From Saccopteryx bilineata (lineage: Eukaryota > Chordata > Mammalia > Chiroptera > Emballonuridae): 64,000 nt of DNA. This document shows positions 36,301-47,296 of this stretch, in pieces. A program made the position numbers and the translations under genes. The stretch covers positions 166,778,296 to 166,842,295 of the forward strand of contig NC_089492.1 of NCBI RefSeq assembly GCF_036850765.1. The letters are read 5' to 3'. Each line of letters begins with the position of its first letter. Within the stretch, counting starts at the first letter, position 1. A model generated the notes under the pieces. It was not told the DNA's origin. It worked only from the letters and a program-made list of their open reading frames with translations, and ran no database searches.

Positions 36301-37652
36301 TCAGTTCTTTGAAACCTTCCATTTTTGTTTATGTATGAAACTGGCTTTGGCTTCCACAAATTTGATTGTTCCTCTTCCAGCCATGTACTTCCATTGGAAA
36401 CTGTATTATTATTGTGAGAGCCTTTAGAATAGTCTCTGTTCTCTTGACCAGGATACCTTGAATATCATTTTAAATGCTACACTAGATTATATCTACATTC
36501 TCTTCAATAGGTTCTATGCTAAGGTTGAGTAGGGCTATAGTAGAAATGTTTTTCAACTTTAGATCATTTTACCTAGTCAGAATCAAACTCTCCTGAGTGA
36601 GGACAATGCTTTAGGTTCAGTGCTAAATTATTTCATAATCTAGTCATTTGCTCTGTAGAGGACACCATCTTGGTTACATTATGATGCAGTTCTCTTCTTT
36701 TTATCCATTAGTCAACATTACACTCTTTCTTTATGAAAGCAAAATGCTTTGTCTTTGTCATTAGTTTTATGTAACAGACTTTAGTTTTTAACAACTTGTA
36801 TTATTTCAGGTTTATTAATTTGTAAACAACAGAAAATGGAAGCTGGTTTGTAAAATGAGATCAAGTAGTGCTCAGAAAACCCAAGTCCAGATGTACTTGA
36901 AGCTTTGCAGTAGACAGCTCTTTATGATTCCATTTCCCTGAAGTTCTCTTAGCTATGCCCTCTGCCCATTGGAAGCCTCTTTGTCAGCCTGGTAGCAGAA
37001 CACACGTAGAAGCTAGCCTTCTATTCAGGAACAGCCATGCCCAGAGAGATTCTTCCCATGGTAGGCTCTGAAGAACAAGGAATTTTCCCAAAGGCTCCCA
37101 GAAAACCTTTCCTATTGGCTTCTTGGCCTGAAGCATCACATGGTCATTTCTGGACCACCCAGGGGAAGAGGTTGAGATCACCCTGGTCAGATAATGCCTT
37201 CCCTGGAGTGAGTGCAGGTGAAAGCTGGGTTTGAATTAGATTCCTCTGTGGCACATGGGCTTCCTGGCGAAGAGGGCAATGCCAGGCAAAGCCAGAGTGC
37301 TGAGAGGCATGGAGAAACAGGAACAGATGCTGGGGAGGCCAAGGGTATGCACTTACCTCTCCTATGATGAAAGTCATTCTAGTCATCTGAGCGATAGTTT
37401 GTTAGTTTCTGAACTTGCTTCTCCAGTTTCCACATAACAAAACCAGGCTCTTTCATGCCAGCTGATGACCATAAAAGGATGTCCAATATCTTTTGTCTAA
37501 GAAAATGTGGCTGGATGTGTTATGTACATAACTAAAATACTTCTTCTTCTTTTTTTTTAGCTAAAAGAATGAAATTTTAGTCTTTGAAACTACTCCACAG
37601 GTCTTAATTGTCATTGTTTCCCTGGAAGGACTGGATAAATTTTACTCAGTAT
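33311..37652. other. AT-rich non-coding stretch, nothing named
   Basis: About 4.3 kb with no frame that resembles a protein. It contains AT-rich phrases that may include very old transposon remnants (33820-35150), but I cannot assign them. Confidence 0.4.
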
Positions 37653-37763
37653 ACAGTATGTTTATAGTTATAATAAAAATAAATACAAAAATGAATAATA
37701 ATACAAGAATAAACTCTGTGTTTTGCATTCTCACAACAGTAAACCTGCTTTTGCCCACCCCTG
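37653..37763. mobile_element. Mariner-type MITE, copy 3 (left end eroded)
   Basis: The right end 'acagtaaacctgcttttgcc' + 'cacccctg' matches the other two copies, as does the inner 'gaataaactctgtgttttgc'. The left end is degraded ('cagtatgtttatagttat'). Confidence 0.55.
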
Positions 37764-39010
37764 TGCTGGCTACACAGAAAGGACCTTTCCCAGCTTCACC
37801 CAGAAGGGTACATCACAGGGTCACTGGCTGCTTGGTTTCACCTGTACTTTGGGGTATCCTGAGCCTCTGAGGGGCATGGTCTAACACTGGCTCTCCACCT
37901 TCCGCCTCCCCCTTCCACCTTCTCCTTCCGCCTTCCGCCTTCTCTGGCATTTCTGTCTTGAATCCAACCTCAGGTGGCTCCTACATTTCCCAGATTTGCT
38001 GTTCTCCCTCTCCCTTCCCCGGGAGGTGGGACAAAAATGGGCTGTACAGGAATCTTTAATTTTATGTAAATAACCCACTTTCTTTTCCTGAGGTATTATA
38101 AAATTTAATGTTCTAAAAACGTTTTTACAAAGTGCTCCCTGGAGATGCAAAAAAAAAAAAAAGTGCTATGCAGGCTCTGCACAAAAGCTTTCCAGTGGGA
38201 GGACGGAGGAAGGAAACATTGTATACGTGCCTCTGGCGTTTTTCCGATTTGGAAAAATTTTAACAAAATACCTGTCCCTATAGAAATGATGTTGGCATTC
38301 GCCATCAGCTAGTTCACAGATTGGGCCTGTGTTCACTTTTCCCACTTGGTTAACTGCTGGCTTAAATAGGGCACCTCATTGGGAAAGGTCAGTGCATCTA
38401 AGTGGTATTCCTTGAAATTGAAAAATGATAAACTAGATTGTGTTTATTATTACCAAAGATACTTTTATCATCCTTTTGATATGCTAATAGCCCTTTCTGA
38501 GGAGAATTACACAAACAAACAAACTATTAATTAAATCAAGAGAAACAGTCCCCACAGAACTATACAGAATCAGGATTTCTTGATCTGGATAAACTTGAAC
38601 CAGGCCTTTGGCTGCAAGGGACACTCTCAGGGTGAGCTCTCCGAGCAGCTCCCAGTAAGGCCCACCGGAACCTTGTTTCCACTGGCCCCTCAGGGATCTC
38701 AGAGCTATGGGTACATCATGCTAACTCACTTGGGAAGATTAATTATAGATCCAAGTGACTGTACACATGGAGACTCAGGAAGGCAATATAGAATTTTCCA
38801 GAGACCCTATGAACTCTTATATTTTTGTGTATGGCTTACAACTCTACAAAAATGGAAGAAGTTTTATCTCTTGGAAACCCAAAAAGATGATGTGTGCTAT
38901 GACCTGAGTCTTGGTTGGCCAAATACACTCATCCCCTGACTACTTGTGGTCCTAGGAGCTACCATGTGCAAAATACGGTCGGGCTATTAAAGCCAGTTCT
39001 GGCTCATGCT
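37764..39010. other. Non-coding flank of the provirus
   Basis: No recognised gene. A CT-rich tandem-like patch ('ccttccgccttccgcc') is at 37900-37945. A 119-codon open frame at 38580-38939 has no recognisable domain and no gene structure around it, so I do not call it. Confidence 0.4.
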
Positions 39011-39015
39011 GTAGC

Positions 39016-39392
39016 TGTTACATCCCAGGAGACAGACCACAATAAACCTAAAGTGAATTTTTTAAGTTTTATTGCAAACCTGCGCAGGGACTGCAGGCAA
39101 TCCACGCAAGGGAACACTGCAGTACCGAGCCTCTAAGATGGCTCCTTTTTATAGGGTGGCCATCTAGGTTGAGCAAGCAAGCAGTGTTTACAAGGGCAGA
39201 AGAGGTGCGATTAGCTGACCTTATTCTTGGCTAAGTCTCTAGGGTAGGGCTTCCTGGATGCTGGGTACATAGAGTTCTGTGGAAAATATTGCTACATTTC
39301 TAACGGTTGTTTATCTTTTGCCTCCAGCCATGTACTGGATGTACTCAGTTTTCATGGCTGGTGGCCTGCACCGCTTGTCCTAAGATGTCACA
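39016..39392 (-). repeat. 3' LTR of provirus
   Basis: 377 bp. In the sense direction it starts TGTGACATC and ends GATGTAACA. It contains the TATA-type box CTATAAAAAGG and an AATAAA in U3/R order, as in the partner LTR. It differs from the 5' LTR at about 10 positions, clustered in three small patches. PPT at 39393-39407 lies directly upstream in the sense direction. Confidence 0.95.
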
Positions 39393-39407
39393 TTCCCCCC
39401 TTTTCTT
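39393..39407 (-). promoter_or_regulatory. Retroviral polypurine tract
   Basis: The sense strand reads AAGAAAAGGGGGGAA immediately before the 3' LTR. This primes plus-strand DNA synthesis in retroviruses. It is intact in form. Confidence 0.92.
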
Positions 39408-39416
39408 CTTACTAGT

Positions 39417-41429
39417 TCAAACTATTGAACTTTGGTATTGCTCATCCGAACTGGGTATAATCTGGTAGGGCTGAGCTAAGACCATAATTCTTTCAGTATC
39501 TATTTTTTCTCAAACAAATGCTACTAAACGATTGACAATGATTGGTCTACAGGTGAGGACAAGTAGCAGTATTAAAACTGGCCCAGCTAATGCAGTAAGT
39601 AGGGTTGTTAACCAAGGGGACCAATTAAAAAGATTTTGATACCAGTTATTGTCTTGTTGTAATTCCTTTTCCCTATCTTGGAGCCTTTTCCTTAAAACTT
39701 GGGTACTTTCTCTAATTATTCCTGAATGGTTAGCATAATAAAAGCAACAAGCTTCTCTTAGAGTAGTACATAATCCTTCTTGTTTTAAGAAGAGTAAATT
39801 TAGCTCTCTCCTGTTTTGAAGAGCTGCCTCTGCTAAAGAATCTACAGTATATTCAAGGTATGACATCTGAATTTGTAAAATAGATATATCCTTTGAAAAG
39901 GTCGAAGATAATTGTTTAATTCTAGTTTCTAGGGTGATGTGAGCAGATGGTCCTGTAGCTATGGCTCTAGTGATCTCTAAGGTTGCTATGATAGGTAAAA
40001 GTAGGGGTACAGCTCTCTTAGCTCTGTATCTGATGTCGGGTTGGAGAAGGAATTCAGAGTTTCCCCCGTATAGGTAAACCTGAGGTACAATATAGGTAGA
40101 TATACAAAAATCATCAGAGGTGCTAGGTAAGATACATTTGCTGACTCGAGATAAACAAGAAACCTAAGTTCCTTCTGGTGCTTTTAGTACCCATGGTCTT
40201 CCAGCTGCCGGTGGACTGATGTGAGTCATGGAGAGACAAGAGTTCTGATATCCAATGGTGGTGGGGTCCGTCAGTTCTCCTAAGGTGAAGCAATGTCCTT
40301 TTCCTTGGAATCCGGCCAGAGAGATGCGTCCTTCCTGTTTGCAATCAACAAGGGAGTCTGAATCATTTACAGTGACATTCTGAAAAGAAACATTAGCTCC
40401 TAATCTAATATAGTAGGGAGGTTGAGGAGCTAGGCAGAGCTAACAACTCTTAGTAGCTTCGGGTTGGGAGCTATTTAGGACTGGAAAAACAGAGTCTAGA
40501 AGTGTGAAGATAGAAGAACTCTGTTCTAATGTGGGGTCAGGAGGTGCTAAGGTGTTAGCTAAAGGGGTAGCTTTAGTGGGTAATACAGTTTCCGGACTAT
40601 GCAAAGCAGTCAAATTGGGATTTAATTCTACTTTAGGTGAGTCGGCCTTAGGGGGCTTAAAGGCTTTAGGTAAGGTATGAGTTAATCCCATCCCCTCAAG
40701 AGAGGCTTGTGAGCCTTGGGGGGGGGGGGGTAACTTGTTGATGGTGAAGAAGGTTCCTGAATCTGAGCCCGTGACATATAATCTTAGGCCCCACATCTTC
40801 CCTGTATTCTAACTTGGGTCTTGGGGTTTCTTAATAGTAATGATGGTGGGATTACAGTTAGCTTTAGCACAATTTTCATCCTATCTATTATTTGGTCTTT
40901 TTCCCCTTGGCCTCATTCCTAATCTGAGAAGGTTTATGTCTGGGTCATGTTTAGGAGGACTCCACTGGAATTCACTAACAAGAGTCTCACAACCCCACCT
41001 TTTACAATAATCATCAGTGAAAGACCCACAAATACGGCGCTGCCCAGAAGGGGGTTCAGGACAAGCATAATGAGGAGTATACCATAAGGCTCTATTTTTA
41101 ACGTGGGGAGAGCATTTGCTACCTATGGTATATGAACTAGGCCAGTCGTCTAGGAGGGGGCTCCTTGCTGAATCAGAGTGCCTCCAAGCCGCCGGTGAGT
41201 CACAAAATTTCTTGTCAAAGAGTTTAGAAAAATCTACTGACAAGGTGACAGCTGAAGTAACCCAAGTTTGATTCCTGGCAATTACAGACCCATCTTGAGT
41301 TCTAATGAGGACCTATTCACTGCGGCTAGGGGTTCCTGCTTGAGTGAAAGTCAGTGTAAATAGGATTACCCCAGTGATGATGTAAACCGGAGCTTTAAGG
41401 GGTCTATAGGGTCCTTTTGTACCTTCCAT
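39417..41429 (-). pseudogene. env: env (gammaretrovirus-type envelope), multiple stops, no frameshift
   Basis: Envelope precursor, normally cleaved into surface and transmembrane subunits. One frame runs from the ATG at 41427-41429 to TGA at 39417-39419, 670 codons before the stop, the usual family length. It is broken by TAG at 41313, 40881, 40809, 40440 and 40164, and by TGA at 39510 (lowest coordinate of each codon). Visible parts are a hydrophobic signal segment just after the start, a proline-rich region (about 40730-40500), a CXXC-type motif hit by the 40440 stop, and a furin-type site RAKR at 40014-40025. The transmembrane subunit (39866-39510) has a CX6CC cysteine motif, a membrane segment (LLTALAGPVLILLLVL) and a cytoplasmic tail after it. 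The TGA at 39510 cuts the tail. No insertion or deletion shifts the frame. Confidence 0.93.
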
Positions 41430-44400
41430 TGTTTGTTCTTAGTGGGTATGTGGTTAGGATGTGCTCGCTTTACCTGGCTGTGATGAATCCAATGCTTGCT
41501 GTTCGCTACCTTAACTGCTGTTGGAGTAGCTAGGATAACAAGGTGAGGTCCCTCCTAAATGCACTGAAGGTTCTCAAGATGGAGCCACTTGACCTAAACC
41601 CACTGTTCAGGCTCAATGGGAGGCTCGCTGGAATGCGGGTGCTGGTTAGGTATTCTTTGGGTGTGGGAGTTGGCTTCTGCTTGCACTGCCTCGATGGCCT
41701 GTAAGGACTTAAGGAACTGTGAGTTATCAAAGGGGGCTAACATGCTTGAACTTAACTTGGGCAGGATAGGAGGAGGTCTTCCGAAAAGAATTTCAAAAGG
41801 GGTTAAGCCTTTATAGTAAGGAGAGCACCTAGCATGGAGAAGAGCAAAGGGCAGGAGGCCTACCCAATCATCACTTATTTCCTCTCTTAATTTAGTTAAA
41901 GTTTCTTTTAGGGTTCTATTTATTCTCTCTACTTGTCCTGAACTCTGTGGCCTGTATATGCAATGAAGTTTCCAGTTAATACCTAGAGCTTTGGCTAAAT
42001 TTTGAGAAACTGAGGCTATGAAAGCCGGACCATTGTCTGACCCCAGAGCAAAGGGAAGGCCAAATTGAGGGATAATCTCAGAGGTGAGGTACTTGAGCAC
42101 AGTGGTAGCAGTTTCATGCTTTGTAGGGAAGGCTTCAATCCATCCTGAATAAGTATCAATAAAGACTAGTATGTACTTGTATCCATATTTTCCTTTCTTT
42201 ACTTCAGTAAAGTCTACTTCCCAAATTTCACCTGGAGAGTGTCCCCATTGTCTTTCCTTAGGTATATTCTTCCATTGGTGTGGGTTTACTTTTTTACATG
42301 CCAGGTATCTGGATAATTCTGATTCTACAAGACTACTTAAGTCAGGTATGTAATAGTGCCTTCGTAGCAAGGAAGTGAGCTTGTTAATACCCAGGTGGGT
42401 TCCTTAATGTATTTCCTGAATTAAAGTTGTTCCTATAGCCTTAGGTATAAACAGTCTCTGATCGGGTGGCTGCTTCCATCCACTAGGTAAGTCTCTGCAG
42501 TGTAATTTATTTCTTAATTGAATTTCTTTTTCTAAATAGTGAGGCTTCTCAGGTAAAAGTCTTTCTGGAAGTAAGGGAAGGATAGTAACTGGTTCCCTGG
42601 GTTTTAAAGCAACTGCTTTTGCTGTATTATCCCCTGGGTTATTTCCTTTTGCTATTGGATCCGACCCTTTTTGATGTCCCTTACAATGTATAATAGCTAC
42701 TTTAGCTGGTAGCCAAATGGCTTCGAGGAGTGCTAAAATTTCTTCTTTATTTTTAATTTCTTTCTCTCCAGAAGTAAAAAGACCTCTCTCCTTATATAAA
42801 GCCCTATGTATATGTGCAGTAGCAAAAGCATACCTGCTGTCCATGTAGATGTTGACAGTTTTCCCTTTTGTCTATTTTAAGGCTTGAGTGAGAGCAATAA
42901 GTTCAGCCCTCTGGGAAGAAGTTCCTTGTAGAAGAGACTGGGCCCATATTACCTTATCCTCTGTTGTTATAGCTTCTCCAGCTCTTCGGACCCCCTGGTC
43001 GAGGAAGCTACTCCCATCAGTGAAGAGAGTAGTTGCTGCATTCAACAATGGGAAGTCCTGAAGATCTGGGCGGAGACTGGAAATAGTGTCAAGAAGTTCA
43101 AGGCAATTATGATCAGGGTCGGGCTGTTCCTCTGTCTTGGCCAGCAGGGTTGCCGAGTTGAAGGCTACTGACTTGGAGAACGTTACATGAGGAGGGTTCA
43201 AAAGGAGTACTTGGTATTGAGTTAACCTAGTGTTAGAAACCCATCGATCCGGTGGGGACCTTAGAAGGGCTTCAGTGGTCTGACCTCCATGTATTTGGAG
43301 GTCCTGCCTGAGAGTCAACTTCTGAGCTTCTTTGACTAGCACCGCTGTGGCAGCTATGGCTCTCATGTATATGGGCCATCCTGTGGCTACAGGGTCTGGG
43401 CGCTTGGATAGGTAAGCAACGGGCCGCTTCCAAGGTCCAAGAGTCTGTGTGAGTACTCCTTTTGCTACCCCATGTTTTTCAGCTACAATTAACTGGAATG
43501 GCTTATTCAAATCAGGAAGTGCCAGAGCAGGGGTTGAGACCAAAGCTTCCTTCAGGGCTTGGAAAGCAGCTTCCTTAGTTGTTGTCCATATAATGTCTGG
43601 ACTTTTACCCCTGGTTGCTGTATATAAGGGTTTTGCTAATTCAGCAAACTCCAATATCCACAGTCTGCAATATCCGATAGCCCCTAGAAATTCTCGAACT
43701 TGTCTTTTTGTGGAAGAGGTTGAGATATCAAGAATTGCCTGAATTCTTTTAGATGATAAAGTCCTCTTACCTTCTCCGGGGTCATACCCGAGATACGTGG
43801 CTGTCCGAACGTTTACTTGGGCCTTCTTGCTGGAGACACGATACCCGAGCTGGTCGAGGTTGTGGAGCAAGTCTCTGGTGGCTTCTTTGTAGGTTTCCTC
43901 AGAGTCTGCTGCGAGGAGAAGGTCATCTACATATTGGAGTAGTGTAACCTGTGGATGTGATTCTCGAAAAGGTTGTAAATCCTTGCTTAATGCCTCATCA
44001 AATAATGTTGGGGAGTTTTTAAACCCCTGAGGCAATCTTGTCCACGTTAGCTGTCCAGAAAATCCCCCTTCTGGATCAATCTATTCAAAAGTAAAAATAG
44101 GCTGACTCCTTTCAGCTAAAGGGATGGAGAAAAAAGCATTTTTTAAGTCAAGGACCATAAGGTAAGTGCGGTCTGGAGGTAGAAGACTCAGAAGAGTGTA
44201 GGGGTTCGGAACCGTTGGGTGAATTGTTTCAACCCGGAGATTGACTTCTCAGAGGTCCTGGACCGGTCTATAGTCCTCTGTCCCTGGCTTTTTGACAGGG
44301 AGTAATGGAGTATTCTAAGGAGAGTGACACGGCCTTAGAATGCCTGCTTTTAAGAGACTATTTATATGCTTTGAAATTCTTTTTTTAGCTTTCTGCGGGA

Positions 44401-44974
44401 TTGGGTATCGCAGGACTCATATGGGTAGTGCTGTGCTTGCTAGCTGAACGTGGACAGGAAGCTGATGCCTAGCTAGTCCAGGTGAATTTGTTTCTTCCCA
44501 AACGCCCAGTACTTCTGTGAGTAATTCCTCTAAAAAGCTAGAGGGAACTGCTTGGGACGGTTCCTCTATTAACAAGTATTCCTCTGACAAGGGTACTGTT
44601 ACTAATAAGGACAGGGTTGAAGCTGGATCTAAAGTTAATGTAGTTGCCTCCCCATGGAAGGAGATGGTAGCATGTAGTTTGTGTAGGAGGTCTCTTCCAA
44701 GGAGAGGATAAGGACACTCTGGCATTACTAGGAACGAATGAGAGATAGTTCCCTTCCCAAGGTCAGTGATCCTTACCTTCGTCTATGGGTATGACTTAGC
44801 TTTTCCCGTTGCTCTGACAATGGTGATCTTCTTTGAAGAGAGTAGTCCTGTAGCTTCTTGTAGTACCGAATAAGTGTCCACCGTGTCCACAAGGAATTTG
44901 GTGGGCTTCCCATCAATGGACAGTGTTACCATGGGTTCCTGGGGGCCTAACGGTATGGAACCCCAGCCCCCTCA
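41366..44974 (-). pseudogene. pol: pol (protease, reverse transcriptase, RNase H, integrase), multiple stops, no frameshift
   Basis: Pol follows the gag stop (TGA 44972-44974) in one frame to TAA at 41366-41368, 1,201 codons, matching the gammaretroviral norm. Protease: the active-site triad reads DTV rather than DTG (44845-44870 region), with LLGRDLL further on. Reverse transcriptase: VLDLKNAFF, then QYVDDLLLAA at about 43925-43955 with both catalytic aspartates. RNase H: TDGSSFLDQG near 43005-43020 and DSRYA near 42830. Integrase: the D,D-35-E residues sit in VDFTE, GSDNGPAF and QVERINRTLKE; a zinc-finger cysteine appears as tyrosine (SRYLACKK). Premature stops are TAG at 44783, 44315, 44081, 42872, 41594 and 41555, TGA at 44417 and 44249, and TAA at 42404. 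The 3' end overlaps env. Confidence 0.95.
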
Positions 44975-46915
44975 GTCTTGATCCTCGAAGAGGACCTCAG
45001 CTTTCTGTCCCTTCTTCTCCTTTAGCTTAGGACACTTATTTTTCTAATGCCCGGCACATTGATTCTTGTCTAGAGGCAGACTACTATTCTGCCCTTTCCT
45101 TCGTGGCTTTCTTTTAGCAGATTTCTTTTGTTGGGCTGCGACTAGTATTTTTGCCACCTTTTCTGTACCTTGTCTCTCTGGGTCCTCCCTGTTCATATAA
45201 ACTTTCTGACTAACTTCTAAAAGCTTGCTTTTATTTTCTCCTTCAAATCCTTCTAACTTTTGTAACTTCTTTCTAATGTCTGGGGCTGCTTGGGAGACAA
45301 AGGCTACGTTTATGAGCCTCCTATTCTCTGGGGCATCCGGGTCTAATGGAGTATATGTTCTATAGGCTTCTAAAAGCCTTTCAAGGAAAGCCGAGGGAGA
45401 TTCATCCTTTCCCTGGATGATTTCGCTGACTTTACTAAAATTAGTTGGCTTCCTTGCTGCTGCCTGGAGACCCCTGAGCAGGAAATCATGATACTTGCAT
45501 AAAGCCTCCTGTCCTCTAGAAGTGTTGGGGTCCCAGTCGGGGGGGGGGGGGATTGAAGGGAGAACTTCCTCTAATTCTTGCCTTTGACTAAGGCTAGGTA
45601 GATCTCCATCCCCTAATGCTGCTTTAGCAGCCTCTTGGTAGATTCTTTCCCTTTCCTCAGAAGTGAAGAGAGTATAAAGAATCTGTTGACAATCATCCCA
45701 AGAAGGACGATAAGTACGGAAAATGGTTTCAAGGAGAGAAATTAGACTCTGGGGTTTCTCTGAAAACGGGGGTTCTGATGTTTCCAATTATATGAATCAC
45801 TAGTAGAGAAGGGGACATAAATTAATCTAGCCGAACCCCTAGGATCCCCCCCTGCAGCTTCTTGGAGGGGAAACAAAGGTGCTGGCTTTGGAGCTGGTGG
45901 CATACTAGGATGACCATAATTGGCCCCTGTATGGGTATGGGGTGGGCTTTCCCAAGAGGGGGCCAGTCCAGGTTGTGGGTTTGCTGTGGGGGGTAGCCTC
46001 GTGGCTTTAGGTGGGTCCTCAGCTTGCTCTGAATATGGAGGAGGAATGGGATCTAGTAAGGACTCAGTGGCTCCTGGATCTTCTGGTATTACTGGATAAA
46101 GTCTGTGGGCAGGCTGTGGCTGTTCTCTCAAAGTTTCTTGTTTTGGGGAGGGAAGCCTCCCTTTGCCTTCGTTTGGGGTTGCCAATAGGACAGCTTTTCC
46201 TCCTGCCCGGGCTTTATCTCCCTTAATATAGTTCTTAAAAAATTTCTTGGGCCCTGGCCGGTTGGCTCAGTGGTACAACGTCGGCCTGGCGTGCAGAAGT
46301 CCTGGGTTCGATTCCCGGCTAGGGCACACAGGAGAGGCACCCATCTGCTTCTCCACCCCTCCCCCTCTCCTTCCTCTCTGTCTCTCTCTTCCCCTCCTGC
46401 AGCTGAGGCTCCATTGAAGCAAAAGATGGCCCGGGCACTGGGGATGGCTCCTTGGCCTCTGCCCCAGGCGCTAGAGTGGCTCTGGTAGCGACAGAGTGAT
46501 GCCCCAGATGGGCAGAGCATCGCCCCTGGGTGGGCGTGCCGAGTGGATCCCGGTCGGGTGCATGGGGGAGTCTGTCTGACTGCCTCCCTGTTTCCAGCTT
46601 CAGGAAAAAGAAAAAAATTTTCTTAACATAACCTGGTCTTCCTGTGGCTATGTCAATCCACACATCTATATATGGCATCTGGTCAGGGTGTGGGACCCAA
46701 TAGACATTTTCCCTGACAGCAAAGAGTGTGGGTAAATTGAAAGTGCCCTCTGAGGGCCACCCTACACCAAAGGTTAGCCATTCTAGTTCACAAAGAGTCC
46801 GCAACGTGGTGGAATCAACAGAAGTCCCATAGTCTGGTGCCTTGCGAGAGAAATCAGAAAAGTTATCAAGCAAGCACTGAAGAGGCATTAGGGCAGTAGA
46901 TTGCCCCTGACCCAT
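44972..46915 (-). pseudogene. gag: gag, broken by SINE, frameshift and stop
   Basis: Structural polyprotein. The ATG at 46913-46915 in context GGGCCATGG starts MGQGQSTALM; Gly2 suits myristoylation. Matrix runs to about 46616, where a SINE (46251-46610) interrupts it. Downstream is a PPPY late-budding motif (46033-46044) in a proline-rich p12-like region. The capsid begins near 45800 (VPFSTSDSYNWK). A single-base loss in a C run near 45770 shifts the frame; capsid then continues 45787-45060 with the major homology region (ESPSAFLERLLEAY). The nucleocapsid zinc knuckle looks shortened by about five residues and contains TAG at 45044-45046. Gag ends at TGA 44972-44974, the expected read-through position before pol. 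Confidence 0.92.
46251..46610 (+). mobile_element. SINE family A inserted in gag matrix region
   Basis: Head GCCCTGGCCGGTTGGCTC, A box TGGCTCAGTGG, B box GGTTCGATTCC, and body ending 'ccagcttcaggaaaaag'. Imperfect flanks AAAAAATTTCTT / AAAAAATTTTCTT act as target duplication. It lies opposite to the provirus direction and postdates it, so this SINE family was active after the provirus integrated. Confidence 0.93.
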
Positions 46916-47276
46916 GGCCCTTGACTCTCGAAGGAATCCTGTGAGGAAGCAATGGGCGAATCAGACAAACAAACCAAATATGCACACGAAACAAACAAAA
47001 CTTCTAAACCGAAACCAAAAGGGAGAGAAGGCAGTGTCATGCGTTCCCCAACTGGGTGGGGAGAAATCAGGAGGCGTCCCGCCTGCTCTACTACACCCTT
47101 TTCTCTAACCAGAGCTCTGTTTCTAGATATTCAAAGAGGAAGCTTCCTTACCAGTCTTGAGACCTCCGAATGTTTTGAATCAGCCAAATTTAGTTTCCAA
47201 ACGGCAACTACCGGAGGCTGGCCAGCTACCAATGTCTGCTGCAGCCCACTCTGTGAGGAGGGGTCTTACATGGTCT

Positions 47277-47294
47277 ATCTCACTGGGGCCTCCA
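47277..47294 (-). promoter_or_regulatory. Primer binding site, tRNA-Gln-like
   Basis: Two bases after the 5' LTR the sense strand reads TGGAGGCCCCAGTGAGAT. From memory of the tRNA-Gln 3' end, about 15 of 18 positions are complementary. TGG at its start pairs with the CCA of the tRNA. Most exogenous mammalian gammaretroviruses use tRNA-Pro; glutamine primers are known from some endogenous lineages. Confidence 0.75.
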
Positions 47295-47296
47295 TA

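Noticed and set aside
38580..38939. 119-codon open frame upstream of the provirus
   Set aside because: No recognisable domain, no neighbouring exon-like signals, and length within chance for this composition.
39417..41429. Intact, domesticated env gene (syncytin-like)
   Set aside because: Six in-frame stops break it, so it cannot encode a full envelope protein.
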